From positions 124,001 through 188,000 of the forward strand of contig NZ_BAABBA010000005.1 of assembly GCF_039537705.1 (NCBI RefSeq): a DNA stretch of 64,000 nt, written 5' to 3'. The notes under the pieces were generated by a model, which saw nothing but the letters and a program-made list of their open reading frames with translations, made no database searches and was not told the origin of the DNA. Shown here in pieces: positions 42,223-51,121 of the stretch. Each line of letters opens with the position of its first letter. The first letter of the stretch is position 1. Source of the stretch: Georgenia daeguensis (GTDB taxonomy: Bacteria > Actinomycetota > Actinomycetes > Actinomycetales > Actinomycetaceae). The position numbers and the translations under genes were made by a program.

Positions 42223-44220
42223 GTGAGACCCGTCGCGCTCGTGAGATCCCTGGCTGCCGCCGTCCTGGTCGCGGTGCCCGCCGTCGCCGTCGCGGGACCG
42301 GCCGCCGCGGAGCCGCCGACGAACCTCGCCGACCAGGTGACCGACACCGCGGAGGTCCTGAGCGACAGCGACGAGGCCGAGATCCAGGCCGCGTTCGACG
42401 AGGTCGAGAGCAGCACCGGCCAGATGGTCTTCGTCGCCTTCGTCGACAACTTCGAGGGCATGAACGCCACCCAGTGGTCCGTGGACACCGCCGAGCAGTC
42501 CAGCCTCGGGCCGAACAACGTGCTGCTCTCGGTCGCGGTCGGCGACCGGGCCTACGTCTACGCGCTCCACTCCGAGTCCGCCGTGAGCGAGGCCGAGATC
42601 CGGCAGGTCATGAGCGAGAACGTCGAACCGGCGCTCGGCGCGGACGACTGGACCGGCGCAGCCGTCGGCTTCGCGCAGGGCGTCGGTGACGCCGCCGAGG
42701 GCGGACTGTCCGGGGCGGAGGGCGGGGGCGGCCTGGGCAGCTTCCTCACCGTCGCGCTCGTCGGCCTGCTCGTCATCGGCGGGATCGGCCTGTTCCTCGT
42801 CGCCCGCCGGAAGAAGGGGGTGGCGGGCGAGCCCCGCCAGGCACGTCAGCAGCTGCCGCCGGGCCACCCGCTCACCCTGCCCACGCCGGAGCTCGCGAAG
42901 CGCGCGGGCACCGCCCTGCTGGGCGCCGACGACGCCATCCGCAGCTCCGAGGAGGAGCTCGGGTTCGCCAAGGCCCAGTTCGGGCTCCAGGCCACCGACC
43001 AGTTCACCGCGGCGCTGACCCAGGCGAAGCAGAAGGCCCAGCGCGCGTTCGCGCTGCGCCAGCAGCTCGACGACGAGATCCCCGAGACCGAGCCCCAGCA
43101 GCGGCAGATGTACGCCGAGATCCTGCAGCTGACCTCGGAGATCGACGAGACGCTCTCCGCCCAGGCGCAGCACTTCGTCCGGCTCCGGGACATGCAGGCG
43201 CGTGCCCCGCAGGTCCTCTCCGAGCTCGACCAGCGCGCCACGGAGGTCGAGCGCGAGATCGAGGGCGCCCGCGCCCAGCTCGCGCGGCTCGCCAACCAGT
43301 ACCCCGCCGCGGCGCTGGCATCGGTGTCGAGGAACCCGGACCAGGCCAAGGCCCTGCTGGTCTCCGCGCACGAGTCCGTGGCGACCGGCCGCGCCAAGGT
43401 CGAGGCCGGGGACCGTCAGACGGCCGTGACCCACGCCCGGGTCGCGGAGGAGGCCGTCGCCCAGGCGAGCACCCTGCTCAAGGCCGTGCACGGCGCTGGG
43501 CAGGCGCTGGCCGAGGCCGGCAACCGGCTCGACACCGCCCTCGCCTCCATCACCCGCGACGTCCAGGACGCCAACCGCCTGGCGCCGAACGACCCGGCCG
43601 TCATCGCGCGCCGCAAGGAGGCCGAGGCCGCCATCGCCCAGGGCCACCAGGCGCGCACCGGCGGTGACCCGCTGGCCGCCCTCCAGCGTCTGCACTCGGC
43701 CGAGACGGCGATCGACGCCGTCCTCGCCCCCGCGCGCGACGCGGACGAGGTCCGCCGTCGGGCGTCCGCCCAGCTGCAGGACCGGCTCGGCCGGCTCAAC
43801 TCCCAGATCCGGGCCGTGTCGGACTACATCTCGACGCGGCGCGGCACGGTCGGCACCGAGGCCCGCACCCGGCTCTCGGAGGCCACCCGCCTCGCCTCCG
43901 AGGCGAACCGGCTCTCCACCGCCGACCCGGTCGCGGCCATGCAGCTGGTGGCCCAGGCCGAGCAGATGGCCGCCGACGCCCAGCGTCTCGCCGAGCGCGA
44001 CGCCGACCGTTACGACCCGTGGGGTGGCGGTGGCGGGTTCGGCGGCGGACGCCGCGGCGGCATCGACGTGGGCTCCCTGATCCTGGGCGGCATCCTCCTG
44101 GGCGGCGGCGGCCACGGGGGCGGCTGGGGCGGCGGAGGCGGCTTCGGCGGCGGCGGCTTCGGCGGGGGTGGCGGAGGCTTCGGCGGCGGCGGCTTCGGCG
44201 GCGGCGGTGGTCGCTTCTGA
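42223..44220 (+). CDS. TPM-domain membrane protein with coiled coil and Gly-rich tail
   Basis: 665 residues. A signal peptide (cut near AGPAAA), a TPM domain (about 35-160), one membrane helix (about 177-197, ending in VARRKK), then a long Ala/Gln/Glu/Arg coiled-coil region to about 600. The tail is almost pure Gly/Phe with GGGGFGGGG repeats. The TPM domain faces outside and the coiled coil inside the cell. The next gene encodes PspA, and this pair recurs in Actinobacteria. Together they probably guard the membrane under stress, the coiled coil perhaps binding PspA. GTG start with a CAGGAT box upstream. Confidence 0.85.
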   Translation: MRPVALVRSLAAAVLVAVPAVAVAGPAAAEPPTNLADQVTDTAEVLSDSDEAEIQAAFDEVESSTGQMVFVAFVDNFEGMNATQWSVDTAEQSSLGPNNVLLSVAVGDRAYVYALHSESAVSEAEIRQVMSENVEPALGADDWTGAAVGFAQGVGDAAEGGLSGAEGGGGLGSFLTVALVGLLVIGGIGLFLVARRKKGVAGEPRQARQQLPPGHPLTLPTPELAKRAGTALLGADDAIRSSEEELGFAKAQFGLQATDQFTAALTQAKQKAQRAFALRQQLDDEIPETEPQQRQMYAEILQLTSEIDETLSAQAQHFVRLRDMQARAPQVLSELDQRATEVEREIEGARAQLARLANQYPAAALASVSRNPDQAKALLVSAHESVATGRAKVEAGDRQTAVTHARVAEEAVAQASTLLKAVHGAGQALAEAGNRLDTALASITRDVQDANRLAPNDPAVIARRKEAEAAIAQGHQARTGGDPLAALQRLHSAETAIDAVLAPARDADEVRRRASAQLQDRLGRLNSQIRAVSDYISTRRGTVGTEARTRLSEATRLASEANRLSTADPVAAMQLVAQAEQMAADAQRLAERDADRYDPWGGGGGFGGGRRGGIDVGSLILGGILLGGGGHGGGWGGGGGFGGGGFGGGGGGFGGGGFGGGGGRF

Positions 44221-44320
44221 CGGCCGCCCCGACGCCGGATACCTCGCCCGGGCACAGCTGACCCGTCCGATCCCCAGACCCACGACGTGAACGAGACCCC
44301 AACCACAGAAGGGCATCACC

Positions 44321-45124
44321 ATGGCAGAGAAGCAGAGCATCCTTGGCCGCATCGCCCAGCTGACACGTGCGAACATCAACGCGATCCTCGACCGTGCCGA
44401 GGACCCGCAGAAGATGCTCGACCAGCTGGTGCGTGACTACACCTCCTCCATCGCCGAGGCCGAGGACGCGGTCGCCGTGACCATCGGCAACCTGCGGCTG
44501 GCCGAGCAGGACCACGCCGCCGACCTCGCCGACGCCCGCGACTGGGGCCAGAAGGCGCTGGCGGCGTCGAGCAAGGCGGAGGAGCTGCGCGCCGCCGGCG
44601 ACGCCACCGAGGCTGCCCGCTTCGACAACCTCGCCAAGATCGCCATCGGCAAGCAGATCACCGCCGAGAACGAGGCCAAGGCCGCCGAGCCGATGATCGA
44701 CTCGCAGAACGAGGTCGTCGAGAAGCTCAAGACCGGCCTCACCCAGATGCGCGTCAAGCTCGACGAGCTCAAGGGCAAGCGGGACCAGCTCGTCGCCCGG
44801 GCCAAGACGGCCGAGGCCCAGGCCACGGTGCAGGGCGCCATCTCCTCCATCAACATCATGGACCCGACCAGCGAGATCGCCCGCTACGAGGAGCAGGTCC
44901 GCCGCGAGGAGGCCCGCGTGGCCGGCCACGCCGAGATCCAGGGCTCCACGCTGGAGTCTCAGTTCGCCGAGCTCGAGGACTACGGCCGCAACGCCGAGGT
45001 CGAGGCCCGCCTCGCCGCCCTCAAGAGCGGCGGCACCTCCGCGGCCCCGCAGATCAACGCCGCGAACGCCACCGACGAGGGCTCGGCCGTCCCGGCGCCC
45101 GAGGAGGACCGCACCACCTACTGA
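44321..45124 (+). CDS. PspA/IM30-family protein
   Basis: 267 residues, nearly all helical: RANINAILDRAEDPQKMLDQ at the N-terminus and long Ala/Glu/Lys-rich helices as in PspA/Vipp1 (ESCRT-III relatives). It should oligomerise on the inner face of the membrane. It starts 100 bases after the TPM gene in the same direction, and a strong hairpin follows about 60 bases after its stop. The C-terminal 30 residues are a disordered Ala/Asn/Pro tail. Confidence 0.92.
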   Translation: MAEKQSILGRIAQLTRANINAILDRAEDPQKMLDQLVRDYTSSIAEAEDAVAVTIGNLRLAEQDHAADLADARDWGQKALAASSKAEELRAAGDATEAARFDNLAKIAIGKQITAENEAKAAEPMIDSQNEVVEKLKTGLTQMRVKLDELKGKRDQLVARAKTAEAQATVQGAISSINIMDPTSEIARYEEQVRREEARVAGHAEIQGSTLESQFAELEDYGRNAEVEARLAALKSGGTSAAPQINAANATDEGSAVPAPEEDRTTY

Positions 45125-45186
45125 CGCAGGCTCCGGCCGCGGCCCCGGCTGCCCCCTGACGCCGGCCCCGGCTGCGCGCGCAGCGC

Positions 45187-45225
45187 CGCACCAGGCCCTC
45201 ACCCGCTGGGTGGGGGCCTGGTGCG
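45187..45225 (+). terminator. strong hairpin after the PspA gene
   Basis: CGCACCAGGCCC/GGGCCTGGTGCG 12-bp stem with an inner CACCC/GGGTG pair and a small loop. There is no T-run. It probably ends the TPM-PspA unit. Confidence 0.7.
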
Positions 45226-45278
45226 TCTGTGGGCTGCGCGGGTCAGCGCCCGCGATGGCGGGTCCATCCCCGCGGCGG

Positions 45279-45284
45279 CACACT
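45279..45284 (+). promoter_or_regulatory. candidate leaderless -10 box (CACACT)
   Basis: 6 bases before ATG 45291. The same CACACT box and spacing occur before the response-regulator gene. Confidence 0.35.
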
Positions 45285-45290
45285 CACCCC

Positions 45291-46859
45291 ATGAGGTGGA
45301 CAAAGGCGCTCCTCCCCGCCGCCGGCCTGGCGGGCGTGGCCGCGCACGACCTGCTCCAGCGCCGGCGCAGCCTGCTGCGGAACTTCCCGGTCATCGGCCA
45401 CGCCCGGTACGCCATCGAGGCGATCGGGCCCGAGCTTCGTCAGTACGTCGTCGCCGGCAACGACGAGGAGCGGCCCTTCACCCGCGACCAGCGCCGGTGG
45501 ATCTACGCCTCCGCCAAGGGCGAGAACAACTACTTCGGCTTCGGCACCGACAACGACATCGAGCGCACCGACGGCTACCCGATCATCAAGCACCGCACGT
45601 TCTCCGCCGTCGCCCCGCCCTCCCACCCGCGCGCGGGTGAGGAGATCACCCTGCCGTGCGCGAAGGTGATGGGAGCCGCGCGGGGCCGGGCCAAGGCGTT
45701 CCGGCCGGAGTCGGTCGTCAACGTCTCGGCGATGAGCTTCGGCTCCCTCTCCTCCAACGCCGTCCGGGCGATCAACGAGGGCTGCGCGCTGACCGGGGCC
45801 CTGCACAACACCGGCGAGGGCGGGCTCGTGCCGCACCACCGCCACGGCGGCGACCTGATCTTCCAGATCGGCACGGCCTACTTCGGGTGCCGCGACCTCG
45901 ACGGCGCGTTCGACCTCGAGCGGCTGAAGGACCTCGTCGCCTCGGCGCCCGTGCGCGCGCTGGAGATCAAGCTCAGCCAGGGCGCCAAGCCGGGCCTCGG
46001 CGGGGTGCTGCCGGCGGCCAAGGTGTCCGCCGAGATCGCCGAGATCCGCGGGGTCCGGCCGGGTCAGGACTGCATCAGCCCGTCCCGCCACGCCGAGTTC
46101 AGCGACGTCGACAGCATGCTCGACTGGGTCGAGCTCCTCGCCGACGCCACCGGGCTGCCGGTCGGGATCAAGTCCGCCGTCGGCGACCTCGACTTCTGGC
46201 ACGGCCTCGCCGCCGCCATGGCGGACGGCCAGCGCGGCGTCGACTTCATCACCGTCGACGGCGGCGAGGGTGGCACGGGCGCCGCCCCGCTGACCTTCAG
46301 CGACTCGGTCGCCCTGCCCTTCCGTGTGGGGTTCCCGCGGGTCTACAGCATCTTCGCCGACGCCGGGCTGACGGACCGCATCGTCTTCACCGGCTCCGGC
46401 AAGCTCGGCCTGGCGGACAACGCCATCGTCGCCCTCGCCCTCGGGTGCAACCTCCTCGGCGTCGCCCGCGAGGCCATGTTCGCCATCGGCTGCATCCAGG
46501 CGCAGAAGTGCCACACCGACACCTGTCCCGTGGGGGTGGCGACGCAGAACGCCTGGCTGGCGCACGGGCTGGACCCGGCGGTGAAGTCCGTCCGGCTCGC
46601 CGGGTACATCCGCACGCTGCGGCGGGACCTGCTGAAGGTGGCCGAGTCCTGCGGCGTGCTGCACCCCGGGCTCATCGACGTCGACGACGTGGAGATCCTC
46701 TCCGGCAACCAGGAGGGGCGGCCGCTGCGCGACGTGGTCGGCTACCGGCCGGGCTGGGGCACGCCGTCGGCCGAGCAGCAGGCCGAGCTGACCGCGCTGA
46801 TGACCGCCGAGGCGCCCCGGGGCGGCACGGCACCGGAGTCGGACACGACCCAGGGGTGA
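45291..46859 (+). CDS. FMN-binding glutamate synthase family protein
   Basis: 522 residues. It has an N-terminal hydrophobic stretch and then the GltS-type alpha/beta barrel with VNVSAMSFGSLSSNAVRAIN, EIKLSQGAKPGLGG, TVDGGEGGTGAAP and the [3Fe-4S] cysteines Cys401, Cys407 and Cys412 (CIQAQKCHTDTCP). The amidotransferase domain of GltB is missing, so it is a stand-alone GltS-like FMN oxidoreductase of unproven substrate. It converges on the amino-acid dehydrogenase gene. Confidence 0.92.
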   Translation: MRWTKALLPAAGLAGVAAHDLLQRRRSLLRNFPVIGHARYAIEAIGPELRQYVVAGNDEERPFTRDQRRWIYASAKGENNYFGFGTDNDIERTDGYPIIKHRTFSAVAPPSHPRAGEEITLPCAKVMGAARGRAKAFRPESVVNVSAMSFGSLSSNAVRAINEGCALTGALHNTGEGGLVPHHRHGGDLIFQIGTAYFGCRDLDGAFDLERLKDLVASAPVRALEIKLSQGAKPGLGGVLPAAKVSAEIAEIRGVRPGQDCISPSRHAEFSDVDSMLDWVELLADATGLPVGIKSAVGDLDFWHGLAAAMADGQRGVDFITVDGGEGGTGAAPLTFSDSVALPFRVGFPRVYSIFADAGLTDRIVFTGSGKLGLADNAIVALALGCNLLGVAREAMFAIGCIQAQKCHTDTCPVGVATQNAWLAHGLDPAVKSVRLAGYIRTLRRDLLKVAESCGVLHPGLIDVDDVEILSGNQEGRPLRDVVGYRPGWGTPSAEQQAELTALMTAEAPRGGTAPESDTTQG

Positions 46860-46871
46860 GCGAGCCGTCGC

Positions 46872-46909
46872 CGGGCTCGCCCGACGGCGGACCGCCGCGG
46901 GCGAGCCCG
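46872..46909. terminator. bidirectional hairpin terminator
   Basis: CGGGCTCGCCCG and CGGGCGAGCCCG form a perfect 12-bp stem between the convergent glutamate-synthase-like and dehydrogenase genes. Confidence 0.7.
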
Positions 46910-46915
46910 CCGTGC

Positions 46916-48082
46916 TCAGCGCCGCCCGGGCAGGTACATCCGGGACGAGCCGATCGTCGTGATGCGCTCCTCGGCCAGGTGGTCCGCCGCGCGCGCCGGG
47001 CTGATGCCCTGCTCCTCGGCCCGCCGGAGGACGGCCACGGTGGCGTCGAACAGCTTCTCCACGCGGTGCTTCGCCCGCTCGAAGACGAACCCCTCGAGCT
47101 CGTCCGAGACCTGGATCACGCCGCCGGAGTTGACCAGGTAGTCCGGCGCGTAGGTGATCCCACGCTCGAGGAGGCGCTCGGGGATGCCGCCCTCGCCGTC
47201 GTCGGCCAGCTGGTTGTTCGCCGAGCCGCACACCACCCGGGCGCGCAGGGCCTCCACGGTCGCCGCGTCGAGGGCGCCGCCGAGCGCGCAGGGGGCGTAG
47301 ACGTCGAGGTCGGCCCGCACGAGGGCGTCGGTGCCGGCGACGACGTCGACCTGGGGGTGGGAGCGGCGCAGGCGGTCGACCGCGGCGTCGCTGACGTCCG
47401 TCACCACGACGTTCGCGCCCGCCTCGAGCAGGTGCCCGACGAGGAGGTGGCCGACCTTGCCCACGCCGGCCACGCCGACGGTCCGCCCGCGCAGGGAGAC
47501 GGTGCCCCAGACGTGGTCGGAGCAGGCGCGCATGGCGGTGAAGACGCCGAACGCCGTCAGGACCGACGGGTCCCCCGCACCGCCGTGCGGCTCGCTGCGG
47601 CCCACGACGAAGTCGGTCTCCCGGTGGATGACGTCCATGTCCGCCACGTAGGTCCCGACGTCGCACGCGGTGACGTAGCGCCCGCCGAGAGACTCGACGA
47701 AGCGGCCGTAGGCCCGCAGGAGCGCCTCGGACTTCTCCCGGGTCGGGTCGCCGATGATGACGGCCTTGCCGCCGCCGAGGTCGAGCCCGGCGAGGGCGTT
47801 CTTGTAGGTCATGCCCTTCGACAGGCGCAGGGCGTCCGCGAGCGCGTCGTCCTCCGACTCGTACGGGTAGTACCGGGTGCCGCCGAGCGCCAGCCCGAGC
47901 GCGGTGCTGTGGACGGCGATGATGGCGCGGAGGCCGGAGGCGGCGTCGTTGCAGTAGACGACCTGCTCGTGGCCGTGCGCGGGGTCGAAGGGACCCGGGG
48001 CGCGGAACGTGGCGACGGGGGCGGTGCGGGTGTGCGCATCGGGGCGCGACAGGGTGGTCACGGTGATCGACTCCTTCGTCAT
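46916..48082 (-). CDS. Glu/Leu/Phe/Val dehydrogenase, valine-dehydrogenase-like
   Basis: 388 residues. The catalytic Lys lies in LSKGMTYKNALAGLDLGGGK, and the NAD fold has GVAGVGKVG (203-211). Length and the GGTRYYPYESE segment fit leucine/valine dehydrogenases, which deaminate branched-chain amino acids reversibly; the preferred substrate is not decidable. Start at ATG 48082; the ribosome-binding site is weak. A TACCCT-like box lies further upstream. Confidence 0.92.
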   Translation of the reverse strand: MTKESITVTTLSRPDAHTRTAPVATFRAPGPFDPAHGHEQVVYCNDAASGLRAIIAVHSTALGLALGGTRYYPYESEDDALADALRLSKGMTYKNALAGLDLGGGKAVIIGDPTREKSEALLRAYGRFVESLGGRYVTACDVGTYVADMDVIHRETDFVVGRSEPHGGAGDPSVLTAFGVFTAMRACSDHVWGTVSLRGRTVGVAGVGKVGHLLVGHLLEAGANVVVTDVSDAAVDRLRRSHPQVDVVAGTDALVRADLDVYAPCALGGALDAATVEALRARVVCGSANNQLADDGEGGIPERLLERGITYAPDYLVNSGGVIQVSDELEGFVFERAKHRVEKLFDATVAVLRRAEEQGISPARAADHLAEERITTIGSSRMYLPGRR

Positions 48083-48230
48083 CTCGTGGATGAGCCGGCG
48101 CCGGGCCGAGGGGTGTGGGCCCGGTCACCTACGAGACAAGGGTAGTCCGGACGAACCGGACCGGCCCGCTCTCCGGTTCATCGGTCACGTGGCTCCGGTC
48201 CACCGGCGCTGTCCCCGTCCGGCGGTGCGC

Positions 48231-48236
48231 GATGAT
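48231..48236 (+). promoter_or_regulatory. candidate leaderless -10 box (GATGAT) of the nitroreductase gene
   Basis: 6 bases before ATG 48243. Confidence 0.4.
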
Positions 48237-48242
48237 CGCCCC

Positions 48243-48851
48243 ATGGATTTCCAGGACGTGGTGCGTCGACGGCGGATGGTGCGCCGTTACTCCCCCGAGC
48301 CGGTCGCGCCCCGGTCGGTGGACCGGCTGGTTCGCAACGCGGTCCGCGCACCGAGCGCCGGCTTCTCGCAGGGCTGGGGGTTCCTGGTGCTCGACCGGCC
48401 CGAGGACGTCGCCCGGTTCTGGGAGGCGGCCACCCCGCCGGCCCGCGCGGCCCGGCCGGACCGCTGGCTGCGCGGCATGCGCACGGCACCGGTGGTGATC
48501 GTGCCGTTCTCCTCCGAGGCCGCGTACCGCCGTCGCTACGGCGAGGCGGACAAGGCGCGCGCCGACGACGCCGGGTGGGGCGTGCCGTACTGGCACGTCG
48601 ACGCGGGGATGGCCGCGCTGCTCATCCTCCAGACCGCCGTCGACGAGGGGCTCGGCGCCTGCTTCTTCGGCGTCCCGCCCGGCCGGGTCGCGCCCCTTCG
48701 CGCGGCGTTCGGGGTCCCGGAGGACCACGCCCCGGTCGGCGCCCTCACCGTGGGCCACCCGGCGCCGGACGAGCGGCCCGGCGGGTCGGCGGTCCGGCGG
48801 CCGCGCCGCCCGCTGGAGGACGTCGTCCACCGGGGTCGCTGGACGTCCTGA
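48243..48851 (+). CDS. nitroreductase-family flavoprotein
   Basis: 202 residues. FMN-binding RRRRMVRRYSPEPV start, RAPSAGFSQGWGFLVL and a GACFFGVPPGR end typical of small nitroreductases. It converges on cofC with 37 bases between. The C-terminal domain of the F420 enzyme FbiB has the same fold and no fbiB is in the window, so an F420-related role is possible but unproven. Confidence 0.87.
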   Translation: MDFQDVVRRRRMVRRYSPEPVAPRSVDRLVRNAVRAPSAGFSQGWGFLVLDRPEDVARFWEAATPPARAARPDRWLRGMRTAPVVIVPFSSEAAYRRRYGEADKARADDAGWGVPYWHVDAGMAALLILQTAVDEGLGACFFGVPPGRVAPLRAAFGVPEDHAPVGALTVGHPAPDERPGGSAVRRPRRPLEDVVHRGRWTS

Positions 48852-48888
48852 CCGGCCTGGTCGGGCGGCCGTGGCGCGGAGACCGCGT

Positions 48889-49575
48889 TCAGCCGCCGCC
48901 GACGGCGGTGCGCAGGCCCGCCCGCACCGCGTCGGGCAGCTCCGCCCAGTCGGCCACGGTGTCCAGGTCCGTCGCCGTGCCGGGCCGGAGCACCACCCCC
49001 GGCACCACCCCGAGCCGCCGAGCCTCGCGCTCGTGCGCCTCGCGGCTGCCCGGGCCGAACCGGAACCGGAAACCACTGACGGTGCCGGCGAGCACGAGGG
49101 CGTTCGTGCCGGTGCCGAGCCGGTCCGGGGCGATCACGACCGGCGCCGCCGGCGCCAGCAGCGCCCGGACGTCGTCAGCCGCGAGAAGGGGCAGGTCCGC
49201 GTGCACGACCAGCACCCGCGCGGCGCCGGCGGCCAGCGCCCGCTCCTGGCCCACGGCCACCGCCTCGTTGAGCCCAGGCCGGTCGACGGGCTGCGCGACC
49301 ACCTCGACGCGTCCGTCGGGCCCGACCACCTCCGCGGCGAAGCCCGGGTCCGCGGTCACCACGAGCACCCGCGAGACGCGCCCGGCGAGCAGCGCGCCGA
49401 GCACGTGGCGGGCCAGGACGGCCACCAGCCGGGACCGCTCCTGCGGGTCCAGCTCCGCGGAGAGCCTCGTCTTGCCGGCCGCGCCGCCGCGCAGGGGGAC
49501 GACGGCGATCACGGGTCCGTGCCCCTGCCCCCGGGCGGGCGCCGCGGCCCGGGCCCCGCCCTGCGCCGGCGTCAT
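48889..49575 (-). CDS. cofC: 2-phospho-L-lactate (or PEP) guanylyltransferase
   Basis: 228 residues. It has the CofC/FbiD nucleotidyltransferase fold with PLRGGAAGKTRLS, VTADPGF, HADLPLL and the conserved DRLGTGTNALVL. It activates 2-phospholactate or phosphoenolpyruvate with GTP for F420 assembly; actinobacterial enzymes are reported to prefer PEP. The ATG overlaps the cofD stop by 1 base (TGATG). An Ala/Arg-rich tail of about 20 residues precedes the fold. Confidence 0.92.
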   Translation of the reverse strand: MTPAQGGARAAAPARGQGHGPVIAVVPLRGGAAGKTRLSAELDPQERSRLVAVLARHVLGALLAGRVSRVLVVTADPGFAAEVVGPDGRVEVVAQPVDRPGLNEAVAVGQERALAAGAARVLVVHADLPLLAADDVRALLAPAAPVVIAPDRLGTGTNALVLAGTVSGFRFRFGPGSREAHEREARRLGVVPGVVLRPGTATDLDTVADWAELPDAVRAGLRTAVGGG

Positions 49576-50498
49576 CACGTGGCGAGGATCTCGCGGGCGA
49601 GCCGCTCGCGGTCCTCGGGCCCGCCCATGACCGTGCCGGTCACCATCACGGTCATGCCGAGCTCCTCGATCGCGGCCGCGAGCCCGCGGTCGCTCTCGTC
49701 GATCACGTACACGTCGACCAGGCCCGCGTAGAGCCGGGCCACCCCGAGCGCGGAGACCTCGTGCCCCATGGCGGCGAGCATCGCCGCGGCCGGGCCCTTG
49801 AGGGCGCGACCGCCCACGATCGGGCTGACCGCCACGCGGCGGGCACCGGACACCGCGAGCGCCTCACGCACCCCCGGCACCGCGAGCACCGGCCCGATGC
49901 TCACGAACGGGTTGGACGGCCCGATCACGACGACGTCGGCGTCGAGCGCCTCGAGGACCCCGGGCGCCGGGATGGCCCGCTCGACGCCGTCCAGGACCAC
50001 GCCGAGCACCTCGTCCGCGTGGCGCCGCGCCACGAAGTACTCCTGGAACTCGAGGCGGCCGGCGGGCGTGTCGACGCGGGTGGCGACGGCGTCGTCGGTC
50101 ATGGGGAGCAGCCGGGCCCGCACGCCCAGGGCCGAGGCCAGCTCCGCCGTCGCCAACGAGAGGGGCACGCCGGCGCGCAGGCGGGCGGTGCGCAGCACAT
50201 GGGTGGCGATGTCGCGGTCGCCGAGGCGGAACCAGGTGTCCTGGCCGAGCCGCGCCATCGCCTCGAGGGTGGCGTAGGTGTCCCCGGCGATGCCCCAGCC
50301 CTGCTGCGGGTCGGCGATCCCGGCGAGGGTGTACATGACCGTGTCGAGGTCGGGGCTGATCGACAGGCCGTAGACGACGGCGTCGTCCCCGGTGTTGACC
50401 ACCACGGTGAGGCCCGCGGCGGCGCGGTCCAGGCCCTGCGCGAGCTTCGCGCCACCCACCCCGCCGGCGAGCAGGGTCACGTTCCGGACGTCTCGCAC
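49575..50498 (-). CDS. cofD: 2-phospho-L-lactate transferase
   Basis: 307 residues (FbiA in mycobacteria). N-terminal LLAGGVGGAKLAQGL, VVNTGDDAVVYGLSISPDLD, and the conserved IGPSNPFVSIGP. It joins the activated phospho-acid to Fo to make (dehydro)F420-0. The GTG start has a TAGGCT box exactly 6 bases upstream. FbiB, needed for glutamate addition, is not in the window. Confidence 0.94.
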   Translation of the reverse strand: MRDVRNVTLLAGGVGGAKLAQGLDRAAAGLTVVVNTGDDAVVYGLSISPDLDTVMYTLAGIADPQQGWGIAGDTYATLEAMARLGQDTWFRLGDRDIATHVLRTARLRAGVPLSLATAELASALGVRARLLPMTDDAVATRVDTPAGRLEFQEYFVARRHADEVLGVVLDGVERAIPAPGVLEALDADVVVIGPSNPFVSIGPVLAVPGVREALAVSGARRVAVSPIVGGRALKGPAAAMLAAMGHEVSALGVARLYAGLVDVYVIDESDRGLAAAIEELGMTVMVTGTVMGGPEDRERLAREILAT

Positions 50499-50504
50499 CG
50501 GCCA

Positions 50505-50510
50505 AGCCTA
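50505..50510 (-). promoter_or_regulatory. leaderless -10 box of cofD
   Basis: TAGGCT, 6 bases before GTG 50498. Confidence 0.5.
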
Positions 50511-50542
50511 TGCCGCCGCGCTGTGCGGCCGGTCCGCGCCAC

Positions 50543-50548
50543 TAAGGT
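50543..50548 (+). promoter_or_regulatory. leaderless -10 box of the NYN gene
   Basis: TAAGGT, 6 bases before ATG 50555. Two opposed leaderless promoters share a 56-base gap with cofD. Confidence 0.5.
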
Positions 50549-50554
50549 GAGCGC

Positions 50555-51121
50555 ATGCCCGACTCCCTCACCACCTATCTGCTCGTCGACGGCGAGAACA
50601 TCGACGCCACCCTCGGCATGAGCGTGCTGAACCGCCGGCCGGAGCCGTCCGAGCGGCCGCGCTGGGACCGCGTGATGCACTTCACGGAGGAGGTGTGGGA
50701 CGAGGCCGCCCGCGGCCTGTTCTTCCTCAACGCCACCTCGGGCCAGATGCCGATGGGCTTCGTCCAGGCGCTGCTGGCCATGAACTTCCACCCCATCCCG
50801 CTGGCGGGGACGGTCCACGAGAAGGTCGTGGACATCGGTATCCAGCGAACGATGGACGCCATCCTCGAGCAGGGCTCCGGGGACGTGCTGCTGGCCTCGC
50901 ACGACGGCGACTACATCCCCCAGGTCGAGCGCCTCCTGGACGCCGGGCGCCGCGTGGGCGTGCTCTGCTTCCGCGAGTTCCTCAACTCTGAGCTGGCCGG
51001 ACTGACCGAGCGCGGCCTGAAGATCTACGACCTCGAGGACGACCTCGGCGCGTTCACCTCGGTGCTGCCGCGCGTGCGGATCATCCCGCTCACCGCGTTC
51101 GACCCGACCCGTTATCTCTGA
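50555..51121 (+). CDS. NYN-domain ribonuclease-like protein
   Basis: 188 residues. PIN-like NYN fold with acidic metal ligands in LLVDGENID near the N-terminus and DVLLASHDGDYIPQV near residue 110. Members are thought to cut RNA. The stop overlaps the amidohydrolase start (TGATG), so they are coupled, though no functional link is known. Confidence 0.9.
   Translation: MPDSLTTYLLVDGENIDATLGMSVLNRRPEPSERPRWDRVMHFTEEVWDEAARGLFFLNATSGQMPMGFVQALLAMNFHPIPLAGTVHEKVVDIGIQRTMDAILEQGSGDVLLASHDGDYIPQVERLLDAGRRVGVLCFREFLNSELAGLTERGLKIYDLEDDLGAFTSVLPRVRIIPLTAFDPTRYL

Noticed and set aside
41347..44379. 1010-residue frame antisense to the TPM gene
   Set aside because: Only the last 234 residues (GATase) are real. 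The upstream part is antisense to a clear coiled-coil gene.
45243..48128. 961-residue minus-strand frame over the glutamate-synthase-like and dehydrogenase genes
   Set aside because: Both underlying genes have intact catalytic motifs in other frames; this frame has none.
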